From assembly GCF_004799325.1 (NCBI RefSeq), contig NZ_SSMD01000005.1:248001-312000 (forward strand): a DNA stretch of 64,000 nucleotides. The letters run 5' to 3'. Positions within the stretch are counted from its first letter, which is position 1, and every line of letters starts with the position of its first letter. Source of the stretch: Thalassobius vesicularis. GTDB taxonomy: Bacteria; Pseudomonadota; Alphaproteobacteria; Rhodobacterales; Rhodobacteraceae. The position numbers were made by a program, and so were the translations under genes. The notes beneath the pieces were generated by a model, which was not told where the DNA came from, did no database searches, and saw only the letters and a program-made list of their open reading frames with translations. Of the stretch, positions 53,747 to 61,887 are shown in pieces.

Positions 53747-54835
53747 ATGGACAGCCATGAAACACATGAAATTCAGGCAGACCGGCGGCGCGGCCGGGGG
53801 GCAAGCACCAATCGAACGGGGCGGTTCGAGGGTTGCGAACGGGTGCGCGTGCATGACGGCTGGGACATCGAGGAGGACCTGCCGAAGCTGCGCACCGAAG
53901 TGCGCGAGGAAACGCCGCGCAGCGTGATCAACTATGTCCGCTCGCCCGATCTGCCGTTTGACCGGACGCTGAACCCCTATCGCGGGTGCGAGCATGGGTG
54001 CATCTACTGTTTCGCCCGTCCGACTCATGCCTATCTGGGACTGTCGCCGGGTCTGGATTTCGAAACCCGGCTGGTGGCGCGGCCGGATGCGCCCGCTGTG
54101 CTGGCCGCCGAGTTGCGCAAACCCGGCTACAAGGTCGCGCCGCTGGCGATCGGAACGAATACCGACCCGTACCAACCCTTGGAAAAGGCGCGGGGAATCA
54201 TGCGCGGCTGCCTTGAGGTGCTGAGCGCGTTCAATCACCCGGTGGCCATCGTCACCAAGGGCACTCTGATCGAGCGGGATCTGGATATCCTGGCGCCGAT
54301 GGCCGCGAAGGGGCTTGTGCGGGTTGGCATCTCGGTCACCACGCTGGACGACGGGCTGTCGCGGGCGATGGAGCCGCGCGTGCCCCTGCCGCGCCGCCGG
54401 TTGAAGGTGATCCGGCATTTGACCGAGGCCGGGGTGCCGGTTCGGATCATGACCTCTCCCATCATCCCGATGCTGAACGACCACGAGATCGAGGCGCTGC
54501 TGAAGGCGGGCAAGGCGGCGGGCGCGGATGCGGCCAGCTGGATCATGCTGCGCCTGCCGCTGGAGGTGTCGCAGCTGTTTCGCGAATGGCTGCACGAACA
54601 TCGCCCCGACCGGGCCGAGCGGATCATGGCGCGCGTGCGCGAGATGCATGGAGGCGCGGATTACGCGGCGCGCTGGGGCCACCGGATGCGCGGCGAGGGG
54701 CATTATGCCAGGATGATCGCCGACCGTTTTGCCGTGGCCGCCCGGCGGCTGGGTCTGGATGCGCCGCAGCCGCCGTTGCGCTGTGATCTGTTTCGCCCAC
54801 CTCCAAAGGCGGGCGATCAGTTAAGCTTGTTCTGA
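53747..54835 (+). CDS. PA0069-family radical SAM protein (SplB/DNA-photolyase-like)
   Basis: This 362-residue radical SAM enzyme has the cluster motif CEHGCIYCFARPTHAYLG (CxxxCxxC), GTNTDPYQPLEKARGIMRG, IVTKGTLIERDLDIL and MTSPIIPMLNDHEIE, as in the PA0069/Rv2578c group often annotated as DNA repair photolyase for its similarity to spore photoproduct lyase. The 50 residues before the core are charged. The chemistry is not established. A LexA-type box immediately upstream is in keeping with a repair role. Start ATG 53747; GTG 53741 is also in frame. Confidence 0.88.
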   Translation: MDSHETHEIQADRRRGRGASTNRTGRFEGCERVRVHDGWDIEEDLPKLRTEVREETPRSVINYVRSPDLPFDRTLNPYRGCEHGCIYCFARPTHAYLGLSPGLDFETRLVARPDAPAVLAAELRKPGYKVAPLAIGTNTDPYQPLEKARGIMRGCLEVLSAFNHPVAIVTKGTLIERDLDILAPMAAKGLVRVGISVTTLDDGLSRAMEPRVPLPRRRLKVIRHLTEAGVPVRIMTSPIIPMLNDHEIEALLKAGKAAGADAASWIMLRLPLEVSQLFREWLHEHRPDRAERIMARVREMHGGADYAARWGHRMRGEGHYARMIADRFAVAARRLGLDAPQPPLRCDLFRPPPKAGDQLSLF

Positions 54836-54843
54836 CGGGCCGG

Positions 54844-55128
54844 TCAGGCCGTGCACAGGCTGCAATGCTGCCGAAGCGCCATCCTTATCGCCATTTTCCC
54901 GGCCTCGACATTGGGCGTGTCCGAGGGGCCCGCGTTTGCTGCCGCTTCGTATTTGTCGTCGCAATCCACCAGGCAATTCATGATGCCTTTCAGGGCTTTG
55001 ACCTGAGGAAAGGCATTGATCTGTTCCTCGGTCAGTCGGCCGCAGCCTTGAACGGCTTGCAGGAAAATGGCGCGCTTTTCATCTGGCATGGTTCGCCAGC
55101 GCTCGGGGAAATCCGGTTTGGTTGACAT
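54844..55128 (-). CDS. Small Cys-containing protein, unknown, likely FnrL-controlled
   Basis: This 94-residue soluble protein has five cysteines in three groups: QGCGRLTEEQ, MNCLVDCDDKYE and QHCSLCTA at the very C-terminus. The spacing could bind a metal or cluster. AAGGA stands eight bases before ATG 55128. An FNR-type box lies 65-78 bases upstream of the start. I do not recognise a family. Confidence 0.68.
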   Translation of the reverse strand: MSTKPDFPERWRTMPDEKRAIFLQAVQGCGRLTEEQINAFPQVKALKGIMNCLVDCDDKYEAAANAGPSDTPNVEAGKMAIRMALRQHCSLCTA

Positions 55129-55192
55129 GGTTTGTTCCTTGAGTGGGTGAGATACTCGACTCACACCCTAGGTGCAAAACATGTTAATCAAT

Positions 55193-55206
55193 TTGATCTA
55201 AATCAC
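55193..55206 (-). promoter_or_regulatory. FNR/FnrL-type box
   Basis: TTGAT-N4-ATCAC matches TTGAT-N4-ATCAA in nine of ten positions. With a -10-like TAGGGT at 55170-55165, the box centre would be near -41.5 for the small Cys gene at 54844-55128, the usual place of an activating FNR site. Confidence 0.55.
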
Positions 55207-55210
55207 ATTC

Positions 55211-55252
55211 CAGAAACGCCAAGTTATTGAAAACTTGGCATTTCTGTTTTTT
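55211..55252 (+). terminator. Plus-strand terminator with no obvious upstream plus-strand gene
   Basis: CAGAAA-C-GCCAAGTT pairs with AACTTGGC-A-TTTCTG (six plus eight pairs, one mismatch), followed by six T. Its direction is opposite to both flanking genes. Confidence 0.7.
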
Positions 55253-55262
55253 GCCGTGCAAA

Positions 55263-56279
55263 TTAACCCCGGCGGCGGCGCGAGGTGCGGCGTGCGGGCG
55301 CGCCGTCGTCGTCGCCAGTCCCATCCGATGCCGAGGAGAAACCGCCCAGTTTCGCGGCGATCTCGTCCAGCGTCGGACGGGGGCCGCGCTCGCGGGTTTC
55401 CAAGGCTTCGCGCATCGCGGACAGGTGTTCCGGCATGGTGCCGCAGCAGCCGCCGATGATGGTTGCGCCCGCATCACGGGCCATCACGGCGTATTCGGCC
55501 ATCAGCTCGGGCGTGCCGTCGTAATGGATGTGGCCGTCGTGGTATTTGGGGATGCCCGCATTGCCCTTGGCGATGATCGGACGCTCGGTGCCGTGGGCGG
55601 CAAAGCCCAGCACGGTGCGCAGCAGATCCGACGCGCCGACGCCGCAGTTGGCACCGAAACCGATCGGCGGGTTCGGCAGTTTTTCAACCATGTCCACCAT
55701 CGCAGCCGAGGTGATGCCCATCATGGTGCGCCCGGCGGTGTCAAAGCTCATCGTGCCGCACCAGGGCATGCCGGCCAGCGCGAAGGCCTCGGCCGCGGCC
55801 TTGTATTCTTCGGGGGCCGAGATGGTTTCCAGCCACAGCACGTCAGCGCCGCCTTCTTTCAGACCCTCGGCCTGTTCGTGGAAGATTTCCACGGCGGCGG
55901 CATGGGTCAGCGGGCCCATCGGGGCGAAAATCTCGCCGGTCGGGCCGACGGAGCCGGCCACAACCACGGTACGACCCGAGGCATCCGCGACTTCGCGGCC
56001 CAGTTCAGCACTGATCCGCGACAATTCGCGCGCCCGGTTTTGCGCGCCGTGCAGCTTCAGACGGGCCGAATTGCCGCCAAACGAGTTGGTCAGGAAAATG
56101 TCCGAGCCCGCATCGACGGCGAATTTGTACAGCTTCTTGATGCGGTCGGGGTGTTCCTCGTTCCACATCTCGGGCGCGTCGCCCGAGCTGAGGCCCATGT
56201 TGAACAGGTTGGTCCCGGTCGCGCCATCGGCCATCAGCCAGTCGCGGGTTTGCAGCAGTTTGGTCAATGCGTCGGTCAT
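55263..56279 (-). CDS. bmt: Homocysteine S-methyltransferase family protein (betaine-homocysteine / split MetH module)
   Basis: This 338-residue zinc methyltransferase barrel contains MADGATGTNLFNMGL, FLTNSFGGNSARL, and the zinc Cys residues in GFGANCGVGASDLL and TIIGGCCGTMPEHL. It transfers a methyl group to homocysteine; the donor may be betaine or the methyl-corrinoid protein encoded 1.7 kb away. A charged Gly/Arg tail of about 35 residues ends the protein. GAACCGACG precedes the ATG with AAGGA further up. The donor is inferred from context only. Confidence 0.88.
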   Translation of the reverse strand: MTDALTKLLQTRDWLMADGATGTNLFNMGLSSGDAPEMWNEEHPDRIKKLYKFAVDAGSDIFLTNSFGGNSARLKLHGAQNRARELSRISAELGREVADASGRTVVVAGSVGPTGEIFAPMGPLTHAAAVEIFHEQAEGLKEGGADVLWLETISAPEEYKAAAEAFALAGMPWCGTMSFDTAGRTMMGITSAAMVDMVEKLPNPPIGFGANCGVGASDLLRTVLGFAAHGTERPIIAKGNAGIPKYHDGHIHYDGTPELMAEYAVMARDAGATIIGGCCGTMPEHLSAMREALETRERGPRPTLDEIAAKLGGFSSASDGTGDDDGAPARRTSRRRRG

Positions 56280-56402
56280 CGTCGGTTCCTTGAAAAGCAG
56301 GCCGTTTCGGGGCGCTAACTGTCAGATTTGCGTGCAAAGGGCAAACCCATATTGCGCGGTATTCGCGGGGGCAGGGGGCTGCGGTGCAGGCACCCCCCAA
56401 AG

Positions 56403-56431
56403 AAAAACGCGGCCCACAACAGGCCGCGTTT
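56403..56431 (-). terminator. Rho-independent terminator of the zeta-subunit gene
   Basis: AAACGCGGCC/GGCCGCGTTT perfect 10-bp stem with a seven-base loop. On the minus strand it runs into TTTTTCTTT, 27 bases after the stop. Confidence 0.88.
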
Positions 56432-56457
56432 CCCTTAAGTCTCTGATAAAGAAGGTC

Positions 56458-56772
56458 TCAGCCTTCTTTCATCACCTGGTCCTTGGCGACCAGCAGCAGC
56501 TCTGCGCGCTTGGCGCGGATGGCGTCGGCATCGGCCTTGCCGTCCAAATCCTTGGCAACTTTGCGCACGACGTCTTCGTGGCCGGCTTCTTCGAAATCGG
56601 CAACGATCACCGATTTGGCGTATTCGGCGGCAGCGTCACCCGACTTGCCCAGCAGTTCGGCAGCCCACAGGCCCAGCAGCTTGTTGCAGCGTGCTTCGGC
56701 CTTGAACTTCATTTCTTCGTCATGGGCAAATTTGTTCTCGAATGCGTTTTCGCGATCGTCAAAGGTGGTCAT
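56458..56772 (-). CDS. F1-ATPase inhibitor subunit zeta (DUF1476)
   Basis: This 104-residue all-helical protein begins MTTFDDRENAFENKFAHDEEMKFKAEARCNKLLGLWAAE. In Paracoccus and relatives this N-terminal segment inserts into the F1 catalytic interface and blocks ATP hydrolysis; the remainder forms a four-helix domain (GHEDVVRKVAKDLDG). Length and sequence match the alphaproteobacterial family. GAGGA lies eight bases before ATG 56772. It is divergent from purC. Confidence 0.92.
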   Translation of the reverse strand: MTTFDDRENAFENKFAHDEEMKFKAEARCNKLLGLWAAELLGKSGDAAAEYAKSVIVADFEEAGHEDVVRKVAKDLDGKADADAIRAKRAELLLVAKDQVMKEG

Positions 56773-56865
56773 TCCAGTGTCCTCGGCTGACGTTGGTGTT
56801 AAGACTGATATGCCCGCATGAGACGTTCGGCGCAAGGGGTTCCGGGCCTTTCCGGTCAGGCTCTC

Positions 56866-56894
56866 TTGCGACAGGGGCGTCCTTAGACTAAGAG
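56866..56894 (+). promoter_or_regulatory. Probable promoter of purC-purS-purQ
   Basis: TTGCGA (56866-56871), 17 bases, TAAGAG (56889-56894). The leader then holds a tight hairpin CCGGGA-CTCA-TCCCGG (56904-56919) shortly before the purC ribosome binding site. Confidence 0.5.
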
Positions 56895-56937
56895 GGCGCA
56901 AAACCGGGACTCATCCCGGCCCAGCGACGGAGTGACC

Positions 56938-57696
56938 ATGGCACGGCGCAAGAAAATCTACGAAGGCAAGGCAAAGACCCTTTACGAGGGTCCGGAGCCG
57001 GGAACCATTGTCCAGTATTTCAAGGACGACGCGACTGCGTTCAACGCGCAGAAGAAGGACGTGATCGAGGGCAAGGGGGTTCTGAACAACCTGTTGTCCG
57101 AGTATTTCATGCTGGGGCTGATCAATATCGGCGTGCCCACGCACTTCCTTCGGCGCCTGAACATGCGCGAACAGCTGGTTCGCAGCTGCGAGATCATCCC
57201 GCTGGAAATCATCGTGCGCAACTTTGCCGCTGGCTCGCTGGCGACTCGTCTGGGTATCGAAGAAGGCACCCAGCTGCCGCGCCCCGTGGTGGAATATTGC
57301 TACAAGGACGACAAGCTGGGCGACCCGCTGGTCACCGAAGAGCACATCGCCGCCTTTGGCTGGGCCACCCAGCAGGACATGGACGACATCCTGAGCCTGG
57401 CTCTGCGGGTCAACGATTTCCTGGCCGGTGTCATGTATGGCGTTGGCATCAAGCTGATCGACTTCAAGATCGAGATCGGCCGCGTCTACGAAGGCGACTA
57501 CCAGCGCCTGGTCGTTGCTGACGAAATCAGCCCCGACAGCTGCCGCCTGTGGGACATCCAGACCGGCCAGAAGCTGGACAAGGACGTGTTCCGCCGCGAC
57601 CTGGGCAGCCTGACCGATGCCTATACCGAAGTGGCCCGCCGCCTGGGCGTTCTGCCCAAGACGACCACCCCCATCAAACCGACCCTGATCAACTGA
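56938..57696 (+). CDS. purC: Phosphoribosylaminoimidazole-succinocarboxamide synthase
   Basis: This 252-residue SAICAR synthetase condenses CAIR with aspartate. [42 protein letters not shown], and [14 protein letters not shown] followed by [14 protein letters not shown] are signature blocks. GGAG lies six bases before ATG 56938. It starts the purC-purS-purQ cluster (26- and 19-base gaps). Confidence 0.97.
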   Translation: MARRKKIYEGKAKTLYEGPEPGTIVQYFKDDATAFNAQKKDVIEGKGVLNNLLSEYFMLGLINIGVPTHFLRRLNMREQLVRSCEIIPLEIIVRNFAAGSLATRLGIEEGTQLPRPVVEYCYKDDKLGDPLVTEEHIAAFGWATQQDMDDILSLALRVNDFLAGVMYGVGIKLIDFKIEIGRVYEGDYQRLVVADEISPDSCRLWDIQTGQKLDKDVFRRDLGSLTDAYTEVARRLGVLPKTTTPIKPTLIN

Positions 57697-57722
57697 TCCG
57701 GCTGCGAGATAAGGAAAGACAG

Positions 57723-57953
57723 ATGAAAGCTCGTGTTCATGTCATGCTGAAGAACGGCGTTCTCGACCCGCAGGGCGAGGCCGTGCGCCACGCTCTGGGT
57801 TCGCTGGGCTTTGCTGGCGTCAACGGCGTCCGTCAGGGCAAGGTGATCGAGCTGGACCTGGCTGACGGCACCACCGAAGCCACCGTCAAAGAGATGTGCG
57901 AGAAGCTGCTGGCGAACACCGTCATCGAAAGCTACTCGATCGAGCTGAACTGA
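57723..57953 (+). CDS. purS: FGAM synthase PurS subunit
   Basis: This 76-residue small subunit bridges PurL and PurQ in formylglycinamidine ribonucleotide synthesis. [24 protein letters not shown] and [11 protein letters not shown] are typical. AAGGA lies seven bases before the ATG. Presence of PurS and PurQ implies a small-type PurL elsewhere. Confidence 0.95.
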   Translation: MKARVHVMLKNGVLDPQGEAVRHALGSLGFAGVNGVRQGKVIELDLADGTTEATVKEMCEKLLANTVIESYSIELN

Positions 57954-57972
57954 GCGCCAAGGAGCCCCAGCC

Positions 57973-58641
57973 ATGAAAGCTGCCGTCGTCGTATTCCCCG
58001 GTTCCAACTGTGACCGCGACCTGGCCGTCGCCTTCGAGCGCGCCGGCGCCGATGTCAGCATGATCTGGCACAAGGACACCGAGCTGCCGGGCGATATCGA
58101 TATCGTGGGCATTCCGGGCGGGTTCTCGTTCGGGGACTACCTGCGCTGCGGTGCGATCGCGGCCAACTCGCCGATCTGCCGTTCGGTGGTGAAGCATGCC
58201 GAGCGTGGCGGCTATGTGCTGGGCGTTTGCAACGGCTTTCAGGTGCTGACGGAAACCGGCCTGCTGCCGGGAGCGCTGATGCGCAACGCCAACCTGAAGT
58301 TCATCTGCCGCCCGGTGGGCCTGGAAGTGGCCACCGCCGACAGCGCTTTTACCTCGGGCTACGAAAAGGGCCAGGTGCTGACCGTTCCGGTCGCGCACCA
58401 TGATGGCAACTACAACGCCGACGCCGAACTGTTGGCCCGCCTGAACGGCGAAGACCGCGTTGCATTCCGCTACACCGACAACCCGAACGGGTCGGTCGAC
58501 TCGATCGCCGGTGTGCTGAGCGACAACCGTCGCGTGCTGGGCATGATGCCCCACCCCGAGCGCTGCGTGGACGAACGTCACGGCGGCACCGACGGGGTGG
58601 CAATGTTCCGCGCGTTGCTGGACCAGCTGGCAACGGCGTGA
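57973..58641 (+). CDS. purQ: FGAM synthase glutaminase subunit PurQ
   Basis: This 222-residue class I glutamine amidotransferase supplies ammonia to Pur[17 protein letters not shown], the oxyanion-side [15 protein letters not shown], the nucleophile Cys in [12 protein letters not shown] and the His-Glu pair in [11 protein letters not shown] are complete. AAGGAG precedes the ATG. It is the last gene of the cluster. Confidence 0.97.
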   Translation: MKAAVVVFPGSNCDRDLAVAFERAGADVSMIWHKDTELPGDIDIVGIPGGFSFGDYLRCGAIAANSPICRSVVKHAERGGYVLGVCNGFQVLTETGLLPGALMRNANLKFICRPVGLEVATADSAFTSGYEKGQVLTVPVAHHDGNYNADAELLARLNGEDRVAFRYTDNPNGSVDSIAGVLSDNRRVLGMMPHPERCVDERHGGTDGVAMFRALLDQLATA

Positions 58642-58676
58642 CTTGAGGCTGCCACGGCCCCGGCGTAATCTGGGGC

Positions 58677-60446
58677 ATGGCGACGAAACGACGATCCAGA
58701 GATACTGCAAGACGCACCGGCCCGATCAGTTGGCGGGTGCGTGTTGCATTGGGCGTTCTGTTCGCGCTGGCCGTGGTCACGGTCTTTGTCACCAACAGCC
58801 TTCTGACTGACCGCTTCACCCAGAACACCCGCATCCGGGCCGAGCTGCGTCTGGCGCTCTACGGCGGCAACCTGCTGTCCGAGCTGCGCCGGAACGCCAT
58901 CGTGCCGCAGCTGTTGGCGCGGGACGCGGCGCTGATCGGGGCGCTGAACTCGGGTGACTTCTCGCAATCCACGCAGCGGCTGATTTCCTTTGTCGATGAA
59001 ATCGGCGCGGCCTCGCTGATGCTGCTGGACAAGGACGGCCGCGCGGTGGCCGCGACGGATCGCAACCGGCTGGGCTCGCAGCATCGCAATGACCCGTATT
59101 TCCTCAACGCTGTAAGGGCGTCGGACACGGTTTTCACGGTGCTGCGGCGCGAAAGCGGCGGCTACAGCTTTACCTATTCGCGGCGCGTCGAAAACCAGGG
59201 CGAGGTGCTGGGAGCCATCCTGGTCGAGGTCGACCTACAGAAATTCGAGCGCGCCTGGGCCGGCATTTCCGATGCCGTTCTGGTCACTGACAGTGCCGGC
59301 ACGATCATCCTGGCGACCGAACCGCGCTGGCGTGGTCTGTCCGAGGCCGAGGCACTGAAGACCGATCCGGCATCAGGCGCGATCCAACGCGCGATCCAGG
59401 CCACCAGCGATTGGGCCGCGCTGCCCGCCGACGCCTACGTGAAGGGCGAGGCGGTCATGCGGATGGAATCGCGCATCCCGTTCCGCGGCTGGCGCATCAC
59501 CAGCTTCACCACCTACGACTCGGTCCGGGAAAAGGTAAACGGCTTTCTGGCGCTGGAAATCATGGGCTTCGCGATCTTCCTGGCGCTGGCCTTCTACTTC
59601 CTCAGCCGCAAGACGGCGCTGCGCATGGCGCTGTTCCAGCGGGAATCGGCTGAATTGCGCCTGTTGAACGCCCGCCTGCAGCGGGAAATCGCCGAGCGCG
59701 AGCGCGTGCAGGAAACCCTTGCCGTGGCCGAACAGACCCTTGCGCAAAGCCAGAAACTGGCCGCCTTGGGCGAGATGTCGGCGGCCGTCAGCCACGAGTT
59801 GAACCAGCCCTTGGCAGCGATGAAAACCTATCTGGCGGGCGCGCGCCTGCTGCTGAACCGCAACCGCCCCGAAGAGGCGCTGTCTTCGTTCCAGCGGATC
59901 GACGATCTGATCACCCGGATGGGCGCGATCACACGTCAGCTGAAATCCTATGCCCGCAAGGGTGGCGACAGCCTGACCGAGGTGAACATGAACGAGGCGC
60001 TGGCCTCGGCCTTGTCGATGATGGAGCCGCAGCTGAAAAACAGGCATGTGCGGATCACGCGGGCGATCCCGTCGCTTCCCGTAAAGGTGATGGGCGACCG
60101 GGTGCGGATCGAGCAGGTGATGATCAACCTGCTGCGCAACGCGCTGGATGCGACGCAGGGTGTGAAAGACCCCGAGATCGACATCATTCTGGCTGCGGGC
60201 GAAACCGCGACCCTGACCGTGCGCGACAACGGCCACGGCATCGACAACCTCGATGCGCTGTTCGAGCCGTTCTACACGACGAAGAAACCGGGCGAGGGGG
60301 TCGGGCTGGGTTTGGCCATCTCCTCGGGCATCGTACACGACCTTGGCGGCCGCCTGACGGCGCGAAACGCCGAGGGCGGGGGGGCTGTATTCGAGATGCA
60401 GCTTCCTATCTTAACCAATGACACTGAAATAGAAGCGGCGGAGTAA
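58677..60446 (+). CDS. dctB: C4-dicarboxylate sensor histidine kinase DctB
   Basis: This 589-residue kinase has two spans (about 21-42 and 295-315) enclosing a double-PAS (sCache-like) periplasmic sensor domain. The sensor includes RNDPYFLNAVRA and SGGYSFTYSRRV, residues expected near a dicarboxylate ligand. After a coiled coil (RLQREIAERERVQETLAVAEQ) comes the HisKA with His about 373 (VSHELNQPLAAMKTYL), and an ATPase domain with NLLRNALDAT, VRDNGHGI and GEGVGLGLAIS. It is paired with dctD five bases downstream. Transporter genes dctPQM are not in this window. Confidence 0.92.
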   Translation: MATKRRSRDTARRTGPISWRVRVALGVLFALAVVTVFVTNSLLTDRFTQNTRIRAELRLALYGGNLLSELRRNAIVPQLLARDAALIGALNSGDFSQSTQRLISFVDEIGAASLMLLDKDGRAVAATDRNRLGSQHRNDPYFLNAVRASDTVFTVLRRESGGYSFTYSRRVENQGEVLGAILVEVDLQKFERAWAGISDAVLVTDSAGTIILATEPRWRGLSEAEALKTDPASGAIQRAIQATSDWAALPADAYVKGEAVMRMESRIPFRGWRITSFTTYDSVREKVNGFLALEIMGFAIFLALAFYFLSRKTALRMALFQRESAELRLLNARLQREIAERERVQETLAVAEQTLAQSQKLAALGEMSAAVSHELNQPLAAMKTYLAGARLLLNRNRPEEALSSFQRIDDLITRMGAITRQLKSYARKGGDSLTEVNMNEALASALSMMEPQLKNRHVRITRAIPSLPVKVMGDRVRIEQVMINLLRNALDATQGVKDPEIDIILAAGETATLTVRDNGHGIDNLDALFEPFYTTKKPGEGVGLGLAISSGIVHDLGGRLTARNAEGGGAVFEMQLPILTNDTEIEAAE

Positions 60447-60451
60447 GGCCC

Positions 60452-61789
60452 ATGTCGAAGGTGATGAAGATCGCCATTGTGGATGACGAGCAGGATATGC
60501 GGCAGTCGATCAGCCAATGGCTGGCGCTGTCGGGCTATGACACGGAAACCTACGCCAGCGCCGAAGACGCGCTGAAGGTTCTGGGCGCCGACTATCCCGG
60601 CATCGTCATCAGCGACATCAAGATGCCCGGCATGGACGGGATGCAGTTCCTCAAGAAGCTGATGGGCACGGACTCGGCCCTGCCGGTGATTATGATCACC
60701 GGTCACGGTGACGTGCCGATGGCGGTCGAGGCGATGCGCGTCGGAGCGTACGATTTTCTGGAAAAACCGTTCAATCCGGACCGCATGACCGAGCTGGCCA
60801 AGAAGGCCACCAACGCCCGCCGCCTGACGCTGGACAACCGCCAACTGCGCAAAGAGCTGTCGGATGGTGGTCAGATCATGAAGAAACTCATCGGGACGTC
60901 CCCGGTGATGGAGCGTCTGCGCGAAGATATTCTGGATCTGGGGCAGGCCGATGGTCACGTGCTGATCGACGGCGAAACCGGCACCGGCAAGACGCTGGTC
61001 GCGCACGCGCTGCACGCGGTTGGCGCGCGGGCGGGCAAGAAATTCGTGCTGATCCCCTGCTCGGCCTGGGACGAGGACGCGCTGGCCAAACGCCTGTTCG
61101 GCCCGATGTTGCCCGAGGATTCGCAACTGCCCGCCGTTGAAGAGGCGCGCGGCGGCACGCTGGTTCTGGAAGGGATCGAGGCGCTCTCGGACGGGCTGCA
61201 AGCCCGCCTGCTGAGCGTGATTAACGAGCAAGGCACCCCGCCGGAAACCCGGATCGTGGCGATCTGCAACATGCAGGAGCAGGATCGCACCTGCGAGGAC
61301 GCCCTGCGCCCCGACCTGTTTTATCGCCTCGCCGCCTTGCGTATTACCCTGCCGCCGCTGCGCCAGCGCGGAGAGGACATCCTGACATTATTCACCCGCC
61401 TGTCCGAGCAATTCGCCGAGGAATATGGCTGCGACGCCCCGCAAGTCAGCGCGCAAGAGGCGGCCCAACTTCTGCAGGCGCCCTGGCCCGGCAACGTGCG
61501 CCAGCTGATCAACATCGCCGAACGCGCCGTTCTGCAATCGCGCCGGGGCAGCGGGACGATCACCTCGTTGCTGATGGCCGATCATGATGACATGCAGCCG
61601 GTGATGACGACCGAAGGCAAACCGCTGAAGGAATATGTCGAGGCGTTCGAGCGGATGCTGATCGACAACACGATGCGGCGTCACAAGGGCTCGATCTCGG
61701 GTGTCATGGACGAACTGTGCCTGCCGCGCCGGACGTTGAACGAGAAAATGGCCAAGTACGGCCTGCAACGCGCGGATTACCTGTCCTGA
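60452..61789 (+). CDS. dctD: DctD-type response regulator with degenerate AAA+ domain
   Basis: This 445-residue protein has a receiver with phospho-Asp about 55 (IVISDIKMPGMDGMQF), an AAA+ domain with intact Walker A (GETGTGKT, 174-181), and a C-terminal Fis-type helix-turn-helix (GVMDELCLPRRTLNEKM). The sigma-54 contact loop GAFTGA is absent. Between LFGP and EEARGGTLVL about a dozen residues are missing compared with canonical activators, and Walker B reads LVLEGIE instead of LFLDEIE. It therefore probably acts without sigma-54, as reported for Rhodobacter capsulatus NtrC, or has lost ATPase-driven activation. Confidence 0.9.
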   Translation: MSKVMKIAIVDDEQDMRQSISQWLALSGYDTETYASAEDALKVLGADYPGIVISDIKMPGMDGMQFLKKLMGTDSALPVIMITGHGDVPMAVEAMRVGAYDFLEKPFNPDRMTELAKKATNARRLTLDNRQLRKELSDGGQIMKKLIGTSPVMERLREDILDLGQADGHVLIDGETGTGKTLVAHALHAVGARAGKKFVLIPCSAWDEDALAKRLFGPMLPEDSQLPAVEEARGGTLVLEGIEALSDGLQARLLSVINEQGTPPETRIVAICNMQEQDRTCEDALRPDLFYRLAALRITLPPLRQRGEDILTLFTRLSEQFAEEYGCDAPQVSAQEAAQLLQAPWPGNVRQLINIAERAVLQSRRGSGTITSLLMADHDDMQPVMTTEGKPLKEYVEAFERMLIDNTMRRHKGSISGVMDELCLPRRTLNEKMAKYGLQRADYLS

Positions 61790-61801
61790 CGGATCGGGCT
61801 G

Positions 61802-61876
61802 GGACAAGAATTTTTCAAAATTCTTGTCCGAATTCTTGGAAAGAATTCGGGGCGGCCACGAGGGCCGCCCTTCGCG
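61802..61876 (+). terminator. Three tandem hairpins between dctD and the glycerophosphodiesterase gene
   Basis: Hairpin 1 GGACAAGAATTTT/AAAATTCTTGTCC (61802-61829), hairpin 2 CCGAATTCTT/AAGAATTCGG (61828-61850) and hairpin 3 GGGCGGCC/GGCCGCCC (61850-61870), followed by TTCGCGTTTTT. The first two resemble the pair after speB; the third acts as a normal terminator. Confidence 0.75.
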
Positions 61877-61887
61877 TTTTTCAGGGG

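Noticed and set aside
56280-56400. SAM- or SAH-responsive riboswitch before the homocysteine methyltransferase gene
   Set aside because: Looked for SAM-II and SAH-type conserved cores in the leader and found no convincing match by eye.
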